Below are positions 22,727 through 31,673 of a stretch of 64,000 nt of DNA, piece after piece. The position numbers and the translations under genes are program-made. Source of the stretch: CAMLHP01 sp035759745 (GTDB lineage: Bacteria > Gemmatimonadota > Gemmatimonadetes > Gemmatimonadales > GWC2-71-9); contig DASTUF010000034.1 of assembly GCA_035759745.1 (NCBI GenBank), positions 1 to 64,000 on the forward strand. Direction: 5' to 3'. The notes beneath the pieces were generated by a model. It was not told the origin of the DNA. It saw only the letters and a list, made by a program, of their open reading frames with translations, and searched no databases. The number at the start of each line of letters is the position of its first letter. Position 1 is the first letter of the stretch.

Positions 22727-25700
22727 TCAGAGGGCCGCACGCAGTGCGCGGACCAACGCTGGAACCAGTTCTTCGCCCCCGAGCCGCTCCAGCCGGAGCG
22801 AGAGCGGCATGGTTCGACGGACTTCGGCCGCGAGCTGGACATCGTCCAGGGCACTGGACAGCCGGGCCATCCGGGGCGTGGTGCCTTCGCGGTAGGTGAG
22901 GCGGGCCTCATTTCCCCGAACATTGACGTTCTGGAGGCCCAGTCCCGCACCCAGCAACCGAAGCCGGGACAGGTCCAGCAGCACCGCCGCAGGCGGCGGC
23001 AGGGGCCCGAACCGTTCCCGGAGTTCCTCGGCCAGCCCGTCAATTTCGCTGGACGCCGCTGCCCGCGCCAGTCGGCGGTAGATGTCGAGCTTGATCTCGT
23101 CGTCGGGGATGTAACTGTCCGGTAAATGGGCCGGGCGGTCGAGCACCACCTCGGGCGGCGCCAGGGCCTCCCCGCCGCCGTCGTTCCGAAGGCTCCGGAC
23201 GGTTTCCTCCAGCCAGCGCATGTAGAGCGAGAACCCAACCGCGTGGGCGTGACCCGACTGTTCGGCGCCGAGCAGGTTCCCGGCGCCGCGCAACTCGAGG
23301 TCCTTCAGGGCGATGCGGTAGCCGGCGCCAAGGTCGCTGTGGTGCTCCAGCACGGTCAGCCGATCCTCGGCCTCGGGGTCGATCAGGTCAGGGACGATCA
23401 GGTAGCAGTAGGCGCGCCGATGACTGCGTCCCACTCGACCCCGCAGCTGGTAGAGCTGGGCCAGGCCGAACATGTGGGCGTCATGGACCACCATGGTGTT
23501 GGCGTTGGGTACGTCGAGCCCCGACTCGACGATCATCGTGGTCACCAGGATATCCACCTCGCCGGCCACGAACTGGCGCATGACCTCTTCCAGGTCGTCG
23601 GCGGGCATCTGTCCGTGGGCCACGCCGACCCGGGCCCGAGGTGCGAGGTGCCGCACCCGCGCGGCGATGGTCTCGATGGTCTCGATCCGGTTGTGGACGA
23701 AGAAGACCTGGCCGCCCCGGTCGAGCTCCCGGGAGAAGGCCTCGTCCAGCAGGCCATCGTCCCACGGCTCCACGAAGGTGAGCACCGGCGACCGGTCGCG
23801 GGGCGGCGTCTCGATCAGGCTCAGGTCGCGGAGTCCGGCGAGCGACAGGTGGAGGGTCCGCGGAATGGGCGTCGCCGTCAGGGTGAGCACATCCACTGCC
23901 AGCCGGAGCTCCTTGAGGCGCTCCTTGTGGCGCACGCCAAAGCGGTGCTCCTCGTCCACCACCAGCAGCCCGAGATCCTTGAAAAAGACATCCCGGGACA
24001 ACAGCCGGTGGGTGCCGATGACAATGTCGGTCTTTCCTTCGGCGAGCCGCTTCAACGCCTCCTTCTGCTGCTTCGCGGTGCGAAAGCGGGAGAGCACTTC
24101 GACGGTGACTGGAAAGTCGGCGAGCCGCTCGGTGAAGGTGCGGCCGTGCTGCTCCGCCAGAATGGTGGTGGGCACCAGCACCGCTACCTGCTTGCCGCCC
24201 TGGACCGCCTTGAAGGCCGCCCGCACCGCGACTTCAGTCTTGCCATAGCCGACGTCTCCGACGAGGAGCCGGTCCATCGGGCGAGGCTGCTCCATGTCGC
24301 GCTTGATGTCCTCGGTGGACCGCCGCTGGTCGGGCGTGTCCTCGTAGAGAAAGCTCGATTCCAGTTCCCGCTGCCACCGGGCGTCGGGCGGAAAGGCGTA
24401 TCCGGCCGAGACGCTGCGGCGGGCGTACAGCTCGAGCAGCTCGAGCGCCATCTGACGAATGGCGGCGCGGGTGCGATCCCGCACTCGGCTCCAGCTGGTG
24501 TTGCCGAGGCGGTGGAGGCGGGGCGGCGGCCGGTCTCCATCCTCGCCGGCACCGCGATAGCGCTCGATCTGGTCGAGCCTATACAGCGGCACGTTGAGGA
24601 GCGAACCACCCTCGTACTCGAGCACGGCGACTTCCAGGGTGCTCTCGCCCACCTGAATGGTCTCGATGCCGCGATAGACCCCGATGCCGTGATCGAGGTG
24701 CACGACGTAGTCGCCGGCGGCGAGTGTCCCGGTAGCAGCCGACGGCGCCGCGGTCCTATAGCGGCGGGAACGACGCAGCCGGCGAGCCCGGCGGAAGATC
24801 TCGTGGTCGGTGAGGACGCGAAGGGTCGGCAGCACGAACCCGCCCTCGAGCGCGCCAACGGCGAGCGACGCACGGGACCTTCCCTCTTCCAGCAGCTCCT
24901 CGAGGCGTTCGCGCTGGCCCTCGTTGTCGCAGAGGATCAGGGTCGGCGGCTCGCCGGCGATCAGGCCGCGGAGCCGGCGGAGATCCCGATCCACCCTCTC
25001 GGGCGGAAGCCAGCCGAGCTGTACATCAGGATGCTCGTCGTGGAGTACCAGTCGCGCAAAGCCGTCGAGCCGCTCAATCCACTGCCCCGGCTCCTCGAAC
25101 ACCTCGGCACGCGCTGGCACGTCGGCGCCGGTGCGACGGGCCACCTGCAAGTGGTGCTCGGCCTCGTCCCAGGCACGCTGGGCCTCTTCCCGCAACGGGC
25201 CGGTGGCTTCTTCGATGACGAGACTGTCGGCTGGGAGAAGTTCGAGGAGGGAGACTCGAGAGTGAGAAGTGAGAAGTGAGAAGTCAGAAGGGGGCGTGGG
25301 GCGTGGGGCGTGGGAGGCGCGGGCGGCGATGGGGAGCGCGCTGACGAGTGGCATCTCGGCGCCAGAGCGCTGGGAGGTCAGGTCAAAGCTCCGGATGGAG
25401 CTGATGTCGTCGCCCCACCACTCGAGGCGGGCGGGCTGGGCCATGCCGAACCCGTACAGGTCGAGTATCCCGCCCCGGAGACTGTACTGGGCCACCTCGG
25501 TGACGGTGGGGACCTTCTGGTAGCCCATGGCCTCCAGTTGTTCCGCGAGGGCGCGGGGCGGCATGACATCGCCGGGACGGAGGTCGAGCCGCAGCGATTG
25601 CAGGTCGGCCGGTACCCGGGTGCGCTCCAGACTGGCGCGGGCGGTGGTCACCAGCAGCCGAAGGCGACCGGCGAGCAGCGCCTCGATAGTTTCGATCCGC

Positions 25701-26005
25701 TCGCCGGCGATCTCGAGGTGCGGTTCCTCCTCGCCCAGGGCCTCACGCTGGGGATAGAGCGCGACGCTTCCGTCGAACAGGAGCTGCAAGTCGCCGAGCC
25801 ACTGCTCCGCATCGGCCGGCGTTGGCGCGACCACGACGAACGTGCGTTGGGGCAGCTCGCGTCCCAGCCACGCGACCAGCGCGGCGCCGCTGGAGCCGGG
25901 TGTACCGGCGAGGCGAAGCGCCGAGCCGCGGGCCGGGACCCGCGCCAGTACCTCGTGCGCGCCGGGGGTGCGCCCGATGGCGTCGATGACGCGCGCCCGT
26001 TTCAC
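22727..26005 (-). CDS. mfd: Transcription-repair coupling factor Mfd
   Basis: Mfd removes stalled RNA polymerase and recruits UvrA. The 1092-residue protein is near full length. It has UvrB-homology N-terminal region, RNA polymerase-interacting domain, helicase core with GDVGYGKTEVAVRAAFKA, DEEHRFG, TATPIPRTLHLSL and QLRGRVGRSHRRAYCY, and a C-terminal TRCF domain. The GTG at 26005 was chosen because it overlaps the upstream stop (GTGA). An in-frame heptamer array encodes residues 230-248 (a Ser/Leu/Thr/Pro/His-rich insert). It is unusual that a DNA-repair gene contains an array where one unit gain or loss would shift the frame. Confidence 0.96.
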   Translation of the reverse strand: MKRARVIDAIGRTPGAHEVLARVPARGSALRLAGTPGSSGAALVAWLGRELPQRTFVVVAPTPADAEQWLGDLQLLFDGSVALYPQREALGEEEPHLEIAGERIETIEALLAGRLRLLVTTARASLERTRVPADLQSLRLDLRPGDVMPPRALAEQLEAMGYQKVPTVTEVAQYSLRGGILDLYGFGMAQPARLEWWGDDISSIRSFDLTSQRSGAEMPLVSALPIAARASHAPRPTPPSDFSLLTSHSRVSLLELLPADSLVIEEATGPLREEAQRAWDEAEHHLQVARRTGADVPARAEVFEEPGQWIERLDGFARLVLHDEHPDVQLGWLPPERVDRDLRRLRGLIAGEPPTLILCDNEGQRERLEELLEEGRSRASLAVGALEGGFVLPTLRVLTDHEIFRRARRLRRSRRYRTAAPSAATGTLAAGDYVVHLDHGIGVYRGIETIQVGESTLEVAVLEYEGGSLLNVPLYRLDQIERYRGAGEDGDRPPPRLHRLGNTSWSRVRDRTRAAIRQMALELLELYARRSVSAGYAFPPDARWQRELESSFLYEDTPDQRRSTEDIKRDMEQPRPMDRLLVGDVGYGKTEVAVRAAFKAVQGGKQVAVLVPTTILAEQHGRTFTERLADFPVTVEVLSRFRTAKQQKEALKRLAEGKTDIVIGTHRLLSRDVFFKDLGLLVVDEEHRFGVRHKERLKELRLAVDVLTLTATPIPRTLHLSLAGLRDLSLIETPPRDRSPVLTFVEPWDDGLLDEAFSRELDRGGQVFFVHNRIETIETIAARVRHLAPRARVGVAHGQMPADDLEEVMRQFVAGEVDILVTTMIVESGLDVPNANTMVVHDAHMFGLAQLYQLRGRVGRSHRRAYCYLIVPDLIDPEAEDRLTVLEHHSDLGAGYRIALKDLELRGAGNLLGAEQSGHAHAVGFSLYMRWLEETVRSLRNDGGGEALAPPEVVLDRPAHLPDSYIPDDEIKLDIYRRLARAAASSEIDGLAEELRERFGPLPPPAAVLLDLSRLRLLGAGLGLQNVNVRGNEARLTYREGTTPRMARLSSALDDVQLAAEVRRTMPLSLRLERLGGEELVPALVRALRAAL
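25262..25316. repeat. Heptamer array inside mfd
   Basis: Plus-strand units: three GTGAGAA, one GTCAGAA, a 6-nt break, two GTGGGGC and one GTGGGAG. The array encodes Mfd residues 230-248 without interrupting the frame. Gain or loss of one 7-nt unit would frameshift Mfd. Confidence 0.9.
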
Positions 26006-27786
26006 GCGCGCCTCCGCCAGATGCTGGCGAGCGCGACCTCGGACAGCCCCAGTGCAAGCACCAGCCACAACAGGGGCGACCGGAGATCCCCCCGCGCGCG
26101 CGCGGAGAAAGCGGCATCGCCGGCCTCGGCCAGCTCCACCACGCGAGCGCCGTCCCAGAACGACCGGGCCTCCTCGTCGGCGAGTGGCGCGAGGTTCGAC
26201 TCGCGGGGATCGATGTTGACGTCGAGCGCACCGATGGTGTCGGCGCCGGCGAGGAGGAGATACCCACCAGGTACCGGCGGCGTGAAGAAGGCGCCGCCAT
26301 CGACTGGCCAGGTGCGGTCTGCGGACCGCACTTCGCTGACCAGGTCGGGCAGCGGAACCTGGGCGCCGGGCGCACCATTGAGCTGCGCGAGCGACCCGCG
26401 CGCGGTGCGATTGATGAGGCGGTCCATGAAGGGCATGAATTCGGCCGAGAGCGGAAGTGCGAGCCACTCGGGTTCAAGACGGCTGCCGAGAAGCACGACA
26501 CCGGCCGAGCGGACCGCCCATGGCGTGCCCCCGGCAGTGGCGAGCACGCCAGTGAGTCCACTGCCGGTGGAACGAAGGGTGTAGCGCCGCTGGACCGCGT
26601 GGGACCCGACCAGCGATCCACTGTCGAGTGTGGTGGGGGTGAGGGAAAGGTCGCCGAACGACCAGGTGACGCCGCGCTGTGCCAGCGCGCGATTGAGGGC
26701 ACCGAGCCCGGCGGGATCGGCAGGCGGCATCACCACCGACAGATTCCCGCCCAGCCGTCCCACCTCGACATCGGTGCCGCGGGCGATGCGGCCGTTGCGG
26801 AGCAGCACATCGCACGCGGCGACGACGTTGTTGCCCGCCGCGGCGCAGCTGGCGCGTGCCACGGGGGCGACACGCACCATCGCTTCGCGGTGATCGTCGA
26901 GGCGAAACTCGTCGGGATCGAGTTCGGCGGTCACCATGGACCAGCCGCTGCCCGAGCCGGGCAGCCGCAATGACACGGAGCTGCCAGGTGTGACGAGCGC
27001 CTGGCGCGGTGCGCCGTTGCCGAGTCGGACGGTGAGCGGAGCGCCGGGACCGGAGTCGCCGGTGACGGCGACGATCGCGGTGCCGCCCTCGCGAGGCCAC
27101 GGCTGGGCGCCCGGATCGAGGAGTGAGATCCCCCGGTTGATGGGTGGATCGCCATCGGGCCGCCCGATGGTGAGCGGCGCCCGGGGCTGGGCAGCAGTAA
27201 CGGCGGTCCGCTGCAAGTCGGTCAACAGCAGGATCTCGCCAGGACGGTCGTCGGTGGCGAGAAGCGCATCGGCAGCGCTGATGGCGGCGCCGAGATCGAG
27301 CCGGGATGATGCAGGTTCCAGATCCGCGACCAGGCCGGTGAGTTCAGCGGCGTCGCCGCGACGCGGCAGCCCGTCGGCAGCCAGCAGCCACAGGCCGTCT
27401 TCGGGGGTGGCGCGGCCGAGTGCATTGGTGGCAGCGGATTTGAGCTGATCGAGCCTGGGCGTCCCGCCCTGCACGGCGGCGCTACTGGCGCTGTTGTCGA
27501 GAATGATGACGAGCGCGGTGGGTGCGTGGCCAGGAACGCCGGAGAGCGGGACCGAGGGACCGGCCGCGACCAGGATGAGCGAGAGAATGAGCAGGGTGCG
27601 AATCAGGAGCAGGAGCCAGTGCTGGAGCTTGAGGCGGCGCTGGTGTTCTTCGGTGGCGGTGCGGAGGTAGCGCACCGACGGAAACGCAATGGTGGGCGGC
27701 TCCCGACGCGCGAGCAGGTGCAGGATGATGGGCAGCGCCGCCAGCGGAAGCGCAGCCAGCACCCATGGATGCAGAAATGAAATCAT
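26002..27786 (-). CDS. BatA-domain/VWA membrane protein
   Basis: A 594-residue protein starting MISFLHPWVLAALPLAALP, the BatA/aerotolerance N-terminal motif, followed by LLARREPPTIAFPSVRYL. It has a second hydrophobic segment (about 58-78), a VWA-like domain with LDNSAS, and a C-terminal membrane segment with a basic end (WRRRA). It overlaps the DUF58 gene and mfd by 4 nt each. Such proteins act with DUF58 proteins and MoxR ATPases, though no MoxR is here. Confidence 0.87.
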   Translation of the reverse strand: MISFLHPWVLAALPLAALPIILHLLARREPPTIAFPSVRYLRTATEEHQRRLKLQHWLLLLIRTLLILSLILVAAGPSVPLSGVPGHAPTALVIILDNSASSAAVQGGTPRLDQLKSAATNALGRATPEDGLWLLAADGLPRRGDAAELTGLVADLEPASSRLDLGAAISAADALLATDDRPGEILLLTDLQRTAVTAAQPRAPLTIGRPDGDPPINRGISLLDPGAQPWPREGGTAIVAVTGDSGPGAPLTVRLGNGAPRQALVTPGSSVSLRLPGSGSGWSMVTAELDPDEFRLDDHREAMVRVAPVARASCAAAGNNVVAACDVLLRNGRIARGTDVEVGRLGGNLSVVMPPADPAGLGALNRALAQRGVTWSFGDLSLTPTTLDSGSLVGSHAVQRRYTLRSTGSGLTGVLATAGGTPWAVRSAGVVLLGSRLEPEWLALPLSAEFMPFMDRLINRTARGSLAQLNGAPGAQVPLPDLVSEVRSADRTWPVDGGAFFTPPVPGGYLLLAGADTIGALDVNIDPRESNLAPLADEEARSFWDGARVVELAEAGDAAFSARARGDLRSPLLWLVLALGLSEVALASIWRRRA

Positions 27787-28706
27787 GCCGCGCGGCGAGG
27801 GAGCGCGAGCGCCTCCCGCAGCACGTCGCCGAAGGGAGTATCGGTGAGGGCGCGATGGTAGAAGATGCCGTGGCGGCGGCAGGCAGCGCGCCACTGCTTC
27901 ACGGCGTCGTCCACGGCCTGCTCATAGGCCCCGGCCCACTCGCGCGGACGGATCACCACAGCGTCGCGCGACTCGGGATCCTCGAACCGGGCTTCGGCGG
28001 GGCCGGACAGCGTCACCTCGGCGGGATCCATGATGTGCAGCACGAGAACCTGATGCCCCCGGTGGCGGAGGAAGCGCAAAGCCGCGAGTGCGAGGTCGCG
28101 ATCGAGCAGGAGGTCGGAGATGAACACCACGAGACCACGACGCCTGAGCCAGCTCATGACGCCGCGCAGCGCGGGCTCGGCGGCGGTCCCCTGCCCCGGC
28201 TGAAGCGCCGCGAGCGTGCCCACCAACTGGTGCCAGTGCGAGGTGCGGGCGCGGGGCGGCAAGACGTCCCGCACTTCCTCGTCAAAGACCACCAGTCCGG
28301 CCGCGTCGCGCTGGCGGACCAGCACCAGCGAGAGCGCGGCGGCCAGCCGGCGGGCGTAGTCGAGCTTGGTGAGGCGGGAAGCGGGAGCACCGCTCCAGGC
28401 CATCGACCGGGAGGCGTCCAGCACCAGCATGGCGCGGAGATTGGTCTCTTCCTCAAACTGCTTGACGTAGAGCCGGTCATTGCGGCCCAGGATCTTCCAG
28501 TCCACATGCCGCAATTCGTCGCCGGGCTGATACATTCGGTGCTCAGCGAACTCCACGGAAAACCCGCGCCGAGGCGAGCGGTGGAGGCCGGTCAGGAAGC
28601 CTTCAACGACGCCGGCCGTGGTGACCTCCAGGTGGCCGAGCCGGGCAACTTCCCAGGGATCGAGCAGGTCGAGACGGGGCCGTGACGTGGTGGCGGGGTG
28701 TGCCAT
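27783..28706 (-). CDS. DUF58 domain protein
   Basis: A 307-residue soluble protein of the DUF58 family. Signature: MYQPGDELRHVDWKILGR, LYVKQFEEETN and LDASRSMAWSG, the last being a VWA MIDAS-like DxSxS. The start was placed at ATG 28706. It overlaps the BatA-like gene by 4 nt and starts the seven-gene operon that runs to pdxA. DUF58/BatA pairs usually have a MoxR AAA partner upstream; none is visible in this window. Confidence 0.9.
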   Translation of the reverse strand: MAHPATTSRPRLDLLDPWEVARLGHLEVTTAGVVEGFLTGLHRSPRRGFSVEFAEHRMYQPGDELRHVDWKILGRNDRLYVKQFEEETNLRAMLVLDASRSMAWSGAPASRLTKLDYARRLAAALSLVLVRQRDAAGLVVFDEEVRDVLPPRARTSHWHQLVGTLAALQPGQGTAAEPALRGVMSWLRRRGLVVFISDLLLDRDLALAALRFLRHRGHQVLVLHIMDPAEVTLSGPAEARFEDPESRDAVVIRPREWAGAYEQAVDDAVKQWRAACRRHGIFYHRALTDTPFGDVLREALALPRRAA

Positions 28707-28912
28707 GGGGGCCGCAACGTATCCGCAGGGAACGAGGGAAGTCAACGCGATGACGCCGCGTCTCCCCGGTGGGACAGGCGCGGCAATCGGGCTGCGGACC
28801 GGCAGCGGCTAACTGCTTGACGGCAGGGATGTTGAGTTCCAGTGTGGCACTGGCACGGCCCCTGCTCCGGCCCATATGGTTCCTGCTACGTCACCCTGCA
28901 AGGAGAGGTTTC

Positions 28913-29224
28913 ATGTCGCGCACCGCGTCGCCGGTCGTTCTGGCTGCCCTGTTGCTGGCTTTGGCGAGTCCTCTCGCCGCCCAGCAGGATACCCAGCGCC
29001 CGGTCCCTACCCCGAGAGCGACGGAGCAGCCGCGAGCGGAGCAGCCACGGGCGGTGGAGCCGCGGCGCGAGGAGCCGCGCCGGGAGACGCCGCGACGGGA
29101 GACGCCGCGACCGGAGGTACGCCGGGACCCGCCAGCGGTGGAGCGGCCGAAGCAGGCGGAGCCCAGGCAGAAGGAGCCCCGGAGCACGGGGGAGCCGGAG
29201 CTTCGCAGGAGAAAGCCCGAGTGA
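28913..29224 (+). CDS. Secreted Pro/Arg/Glu-rich repeat protein
   Basis: A 103-residue secreted protein with a clear signal peptide ending SPLAAQ and a good ribosome-binding site (AAGGAG, 6 nt before ATG). The mature part is disordered and charged: repeated PRATEQPRAEQPRAVEPRRE-like blocks, then REETPRRETPR and REPR motifs. No fold is recognised. It may be a periplasmic linker or wall-binding polycation. The stop TGA lies inside the first heptad of an array (gTGAacg). Confidence 0.7.
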   Translation: MSRTASPVVLAALLLALASPLAAQQDTQRPVPTPRATEQPRAEQPRAVEPRREEPRRETPRRETPRPEVRRDPPAVERPKQAEPRQKEPRSTGEPELRRRKPE

Positions 29225-29263
29225 ACGAGAGGGAAGTGGGGAGTGGGAAGTGGGAAGTGGGCG
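29221..29263. repeat. Heptamer array at the 29224 stop codon
   Basis: GTGAACG (29221-29227, containing the stop TGA), then after an 8-nt offset GTGGGGA, GTGGGAA, GTGGGAA and GTGGGCG (29236-29263). Confidence 0.85.
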
Positions 29264-29353
29264 AAACTGGCACTGGGTCGCGAACGTACCGGGGGGAGGC
29301 GAGGTGGTGCCTCCCCCTTTAGTTTTTCCATTCCTTTCATGGCCAGGAAGCAC

Positions 29354-30892
29354 ATGAGATTCGGACTGGTTGTTCTCCTTTCGTTCGTGGCCTCGCCGCT
29401 GGCGGCGCAGATGACGGCCGAGCGTTCAGGTGGTGCGGTGGCGGCTGGTGCGGCCACGATCACCGAGGCGGACGTGGCGCGGAGGATCGGGATCATCGCG
29501 GATGACTCGATGCTGGGTCGCGACACGCCGAGCCGCGGGCTGGAGCTGACGGCGCAGTACATCGCCGACGAATTCAAGCGGCTGGGGCTCAAGCCGGGTG
29601 GTGACAACGGCACGTGGTTCCAGCGCTACCCGATCATCCAGAGCACGATGGACGTGGCGGCATCGCACATCGGCATCATGGCGGGGGGCGGGCATGCGCA
29701 CGCCGAGTTCGCTACCGATGCCTTCTGGCTGGGGGGCCCGACCTCGCAAGGCGAGATCGGCGGGCGTGCGCTGGTGGTGAGTGGCGCGGCGGACAGCGCG
29801 GCGATCGCCGCGGCGGCGAAGGACCGGGTGGTCCTCTTCGTGGCGGACTTCACTCGTCCAGCGTCGCGCCGGACCGCCAGTGCGGTGCTGGACGCCGCGA
29901 TCGCGGGTGGCGCCAAGGCGATGATCGGGGTGTCCAACCGGGACGCGGCAGTATTCGAGCGGGCGCTGGGCATTCAGGGCCGGCCCCGCAGCAGCCTGGG
30001 GCTGCCCGGCGCTGGCCGGGGCCCCGAAATTCCGTACGTTGAGGTGCGCGAGTCGGCGCTGACCCAGGCGCTGAACGGCGCGGGGGTGAGCGTGGCTGAG
30101 TTGCGGGCGGGCAACACCGCGACGGTGAAGCCACTGGACGGGCTGCGGCTGATGGTGGACGCGAAGTTCACTACCGACACGGCGTGGGCGCCCAATACGA
30201 TCGGGATCCTGGAAGGCAGCGACCCGACGCTCAAGAGCGAGTACATCTTCTTCACCGCCCACATGGACCACGACGGCATCAAGGCGCCGCTCAAGGGCAC
30301 CACCGACAGCATCTGGAACGGTGCGGACGATGATGCGTCAGGCACTATCGGCGTGGTGGAACTGGCCGAGGCCTATGCGCAGCAGGGTGCTCGGCCGAAG
30401 CGGTCGCTGGTGTTCATGACGGTGAGCGGCGAGGAAAAGGGGCTGTGGGGGAGCCGGTGGTACAGCGAGCACCCGACCCTGCCGCTCAAGCAGATCGTGG
30501 CCGACCTGAACATGGACATGATCGGCCGCAACTGGACCGACACGATCGTGGTGATCGGCAAGGAGCACTCGGACCTGGGCAAGACGCTCAACCGGGTGAA
30601 CGCAGCGCATCCCGAGCTGGGGATGACCGCGATCGACGATATCTGGCCGGAGGAGAACTTCTACCGCCGGTCGGACCACTTCAACTTCGCGCGGAAGGGC
30701 GTGCCGATCCTGTTCTTCTTCAACGGGACGCACGAGGACTATCACCAGCCGACGGACGAGCCGGCGAAGATCGACGCGGAGAAGGAATCGCGGATCCTGA
30801 AGCTGGTGTACTACCTGGGGCAGGATATCGGGAACGCGGCGGCGCGACCGAAGTGGGTGCCGGCGAGTTATGAGGAGATTGTCGAGAAGTAG
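29354..30892 (+). CDS. Secreted M28 family metallopeptidase
   Basis: A 512-residue secreted peptidase starting MRFGLVVLLSFVASPLAAQ. A further in-frame ATG at 29339 is possible, but AGGA lies 5 nt before 29354. The domain order is N-terminal PA-like segment, then the M28 zinc aminopeptidase core: FFTAHMDHDG, GADDDASGTIGVVELAEAY, FMTVSGEEKGLWGSRWY, NMDMIGRN and GTHEDYHQPTDE (His, Asp, Glu, Asp and His ligands). Substrate is peptides in the envelope or outside. A strong terminator follows at 30923. Confidence 0.92.
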   Translation: MRFGLVVLLSFVASPLAAQMTAERSGGAVAAGAATITEADVARRIGIIADDSMLGRDTPSRGLELTAQYIADEFKRLGLKPGGDNGTWFQRYPIIQSTMDVAASHIGIMAGGGHAHAEFATDAFWLGGPTSQGEIGGRALVVSGAADSAAIAAAAKDRVVLFVADFTRPASRRTASAVLDAAIAGGAKAMIGVSNRDAAVFERALGIQGRPRSSLGLPGAGRGPEIPYVEVRESALTQALNGAGVSVAELRAGNTATVKPLDGLRLMVDAKFTTDTAWAPNTIGILEGSDPTLKSEYIFFTAHMDHDGIKAPLKGTTDSIWNGADDDASGTIGVVELAEAYAQQGARPKRSLVFMTVSGEEKGLWGSRWYSEHPTLPLKQIVADLNMDMIGRNWTDTIVVIGKEHSDLGKTLNRVNAAHPELGMTAIDDIWPEENFYRRSDHFNFARKGVPILFFFNGTHEDYHQPTDEPAKIDAEKESRILKLVYYLGQDIGNAAARPKWVPASYEEIVEK

Positions 30893-30922
30893 AAGCGGCA
30901 GAAGAGGTAGGAGAGGTCGAAG

Positions 30923-30961
30923 GCGTGGGAGGGGTTTGGTGACTCCTCTCACGCTTTTTTT
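30923..30961 (+). terminator. Intrinsic terminator after the M28 gene
   Basis: GCGTGGGAGG pairs with CCTCTCACGC (one G-U pair), with a 12-nt loop and a run of seven T (30955-30961). Confidence 0.85.
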
Positions 30962-31008
30962 CACGCAGCTATGAGTCGCGCCCAAGGCCGGCGGGTTCGG
31001 AGCACTGG

Positions 31009-31143
31009 GCGCTCCCCCCGCTGCCTCCCTCCGGCGCCCAAGGCCGGCGGGCCGCCCCACATCGAAGGGCGTCGCGGGGGATGCATCCTGCCGGGGGCGC
31101 CCGCCGAGCCACGCCGCCTGCGGGAGGCAGCGGGTCTCGCGCC
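31009..31143. repeat. Palindromic repeat, interrupted copy
   Basis: CCCCGCTGCCTC and GCCTGCGGGAGGCAGCGGG arms flank GGCGCCCAAGGCCGGCGGGC. About 57 bp interrupts the repeat. A compact copy lies at 31557-31628 on the other side of the CMD gene. Confidence 0.6.
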
Positions 31144-31180
31144 TCGTCCGCCTGTCCGCCCTGTCCGCCCAGTCCGCCTG

Positions 31181-31516
31181 CTACCCCTCCAGTTCCTCCA
31201 GCCGTTCCATGGCCCGGCGCAGATGGGGAATGACGATGCTCCCGCCGACGACCAGGCCCACCGAGAAGATCTCCAGGAATTCCTCACGGGTGACGCCTTC
31301 TTCCCTGCACCGGATGACGTGATAGGTGATGCAGTCGTCGCAGCGCAACACCAGTGACGAGACGAGGCCCAGCATCTCTTTCGTCTTTGAGCCCAGGGCG
31401 CCCGGTTCGTAGCACTGGTGGTCCAGGGCGAAGAAGCGGTTGATGGTGAGGTTGCCGGCGCCGAGGATGGCGTCGTTCATGCGCTGGCGGAAGGCGTTGA
31501 ACTCTTCGAGTGGCAT
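31181..31516 (-). CDS. Carboxymuconolactone decarboxylase/AhpD-like protein
   Basis: A 111-residue all-helical protein of the CMD/AhpD family. It has the paired cysteines LRCDDCITYHVIRCREEG (CxxC with a following His), the redox or general acid site of this family. The N-terminus RQRMNDAILGAGNL is typical. Start is ATG 31516, four nucleotides from a heptamer array that contains no SD; the reading frame is open upstream through the array. It is flanked on both sides by copies of one palindromic repeat. Confidence 0.9.
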   Translation of the reverse strand: MPLEEFNAFRQRMNDAILGAGNLTINRFFALDHQCYEPGALGSKTKEMLGLVSSLVLRCDDCITYHVIRCREEGVTREEFLEIFSVGLVVGGSIVIPHLRRAMERLEELEG

Positions 31517-31520
31517 GGGA

Positions 31521-31555
31521 GTGAGAAGTGAGAAGTGAGAAGTGAGAAGTGGGGC
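31521..31555. repeat. Heptamer array upstream of the CMD gene
   Basis: Four perfect GTGAGAA units then GTGGGGC, all in one heptad phase. Confidence 0.9.
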
Positions 31556-31556
31556 C

Positions 31557-31628
31557 GCTCGCCCCGCTGCCTCGCTCCGGCGCCCAAGGCCGGCGGGCCG
31601 CCTGCGGGAGGCAGCGGGGTTCGCGCCC
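31557..31628. repeat. Palindromic repeat, compact copy
   Basis: CCCCGCTGCCTC (31562-31573) and GAGGCAGCGGGG (31608-31619) are perfect 12-bp inverted arms. The interior CGGCGCCCAAGGCCGGCGGG matches the 31.0-31.1 kb copy. Confidence 0.75.
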
Positions 31629-31673
31629 GAACACGCTTCCTGATTTGACCATACCGCCATACCGCCCTGCCGC

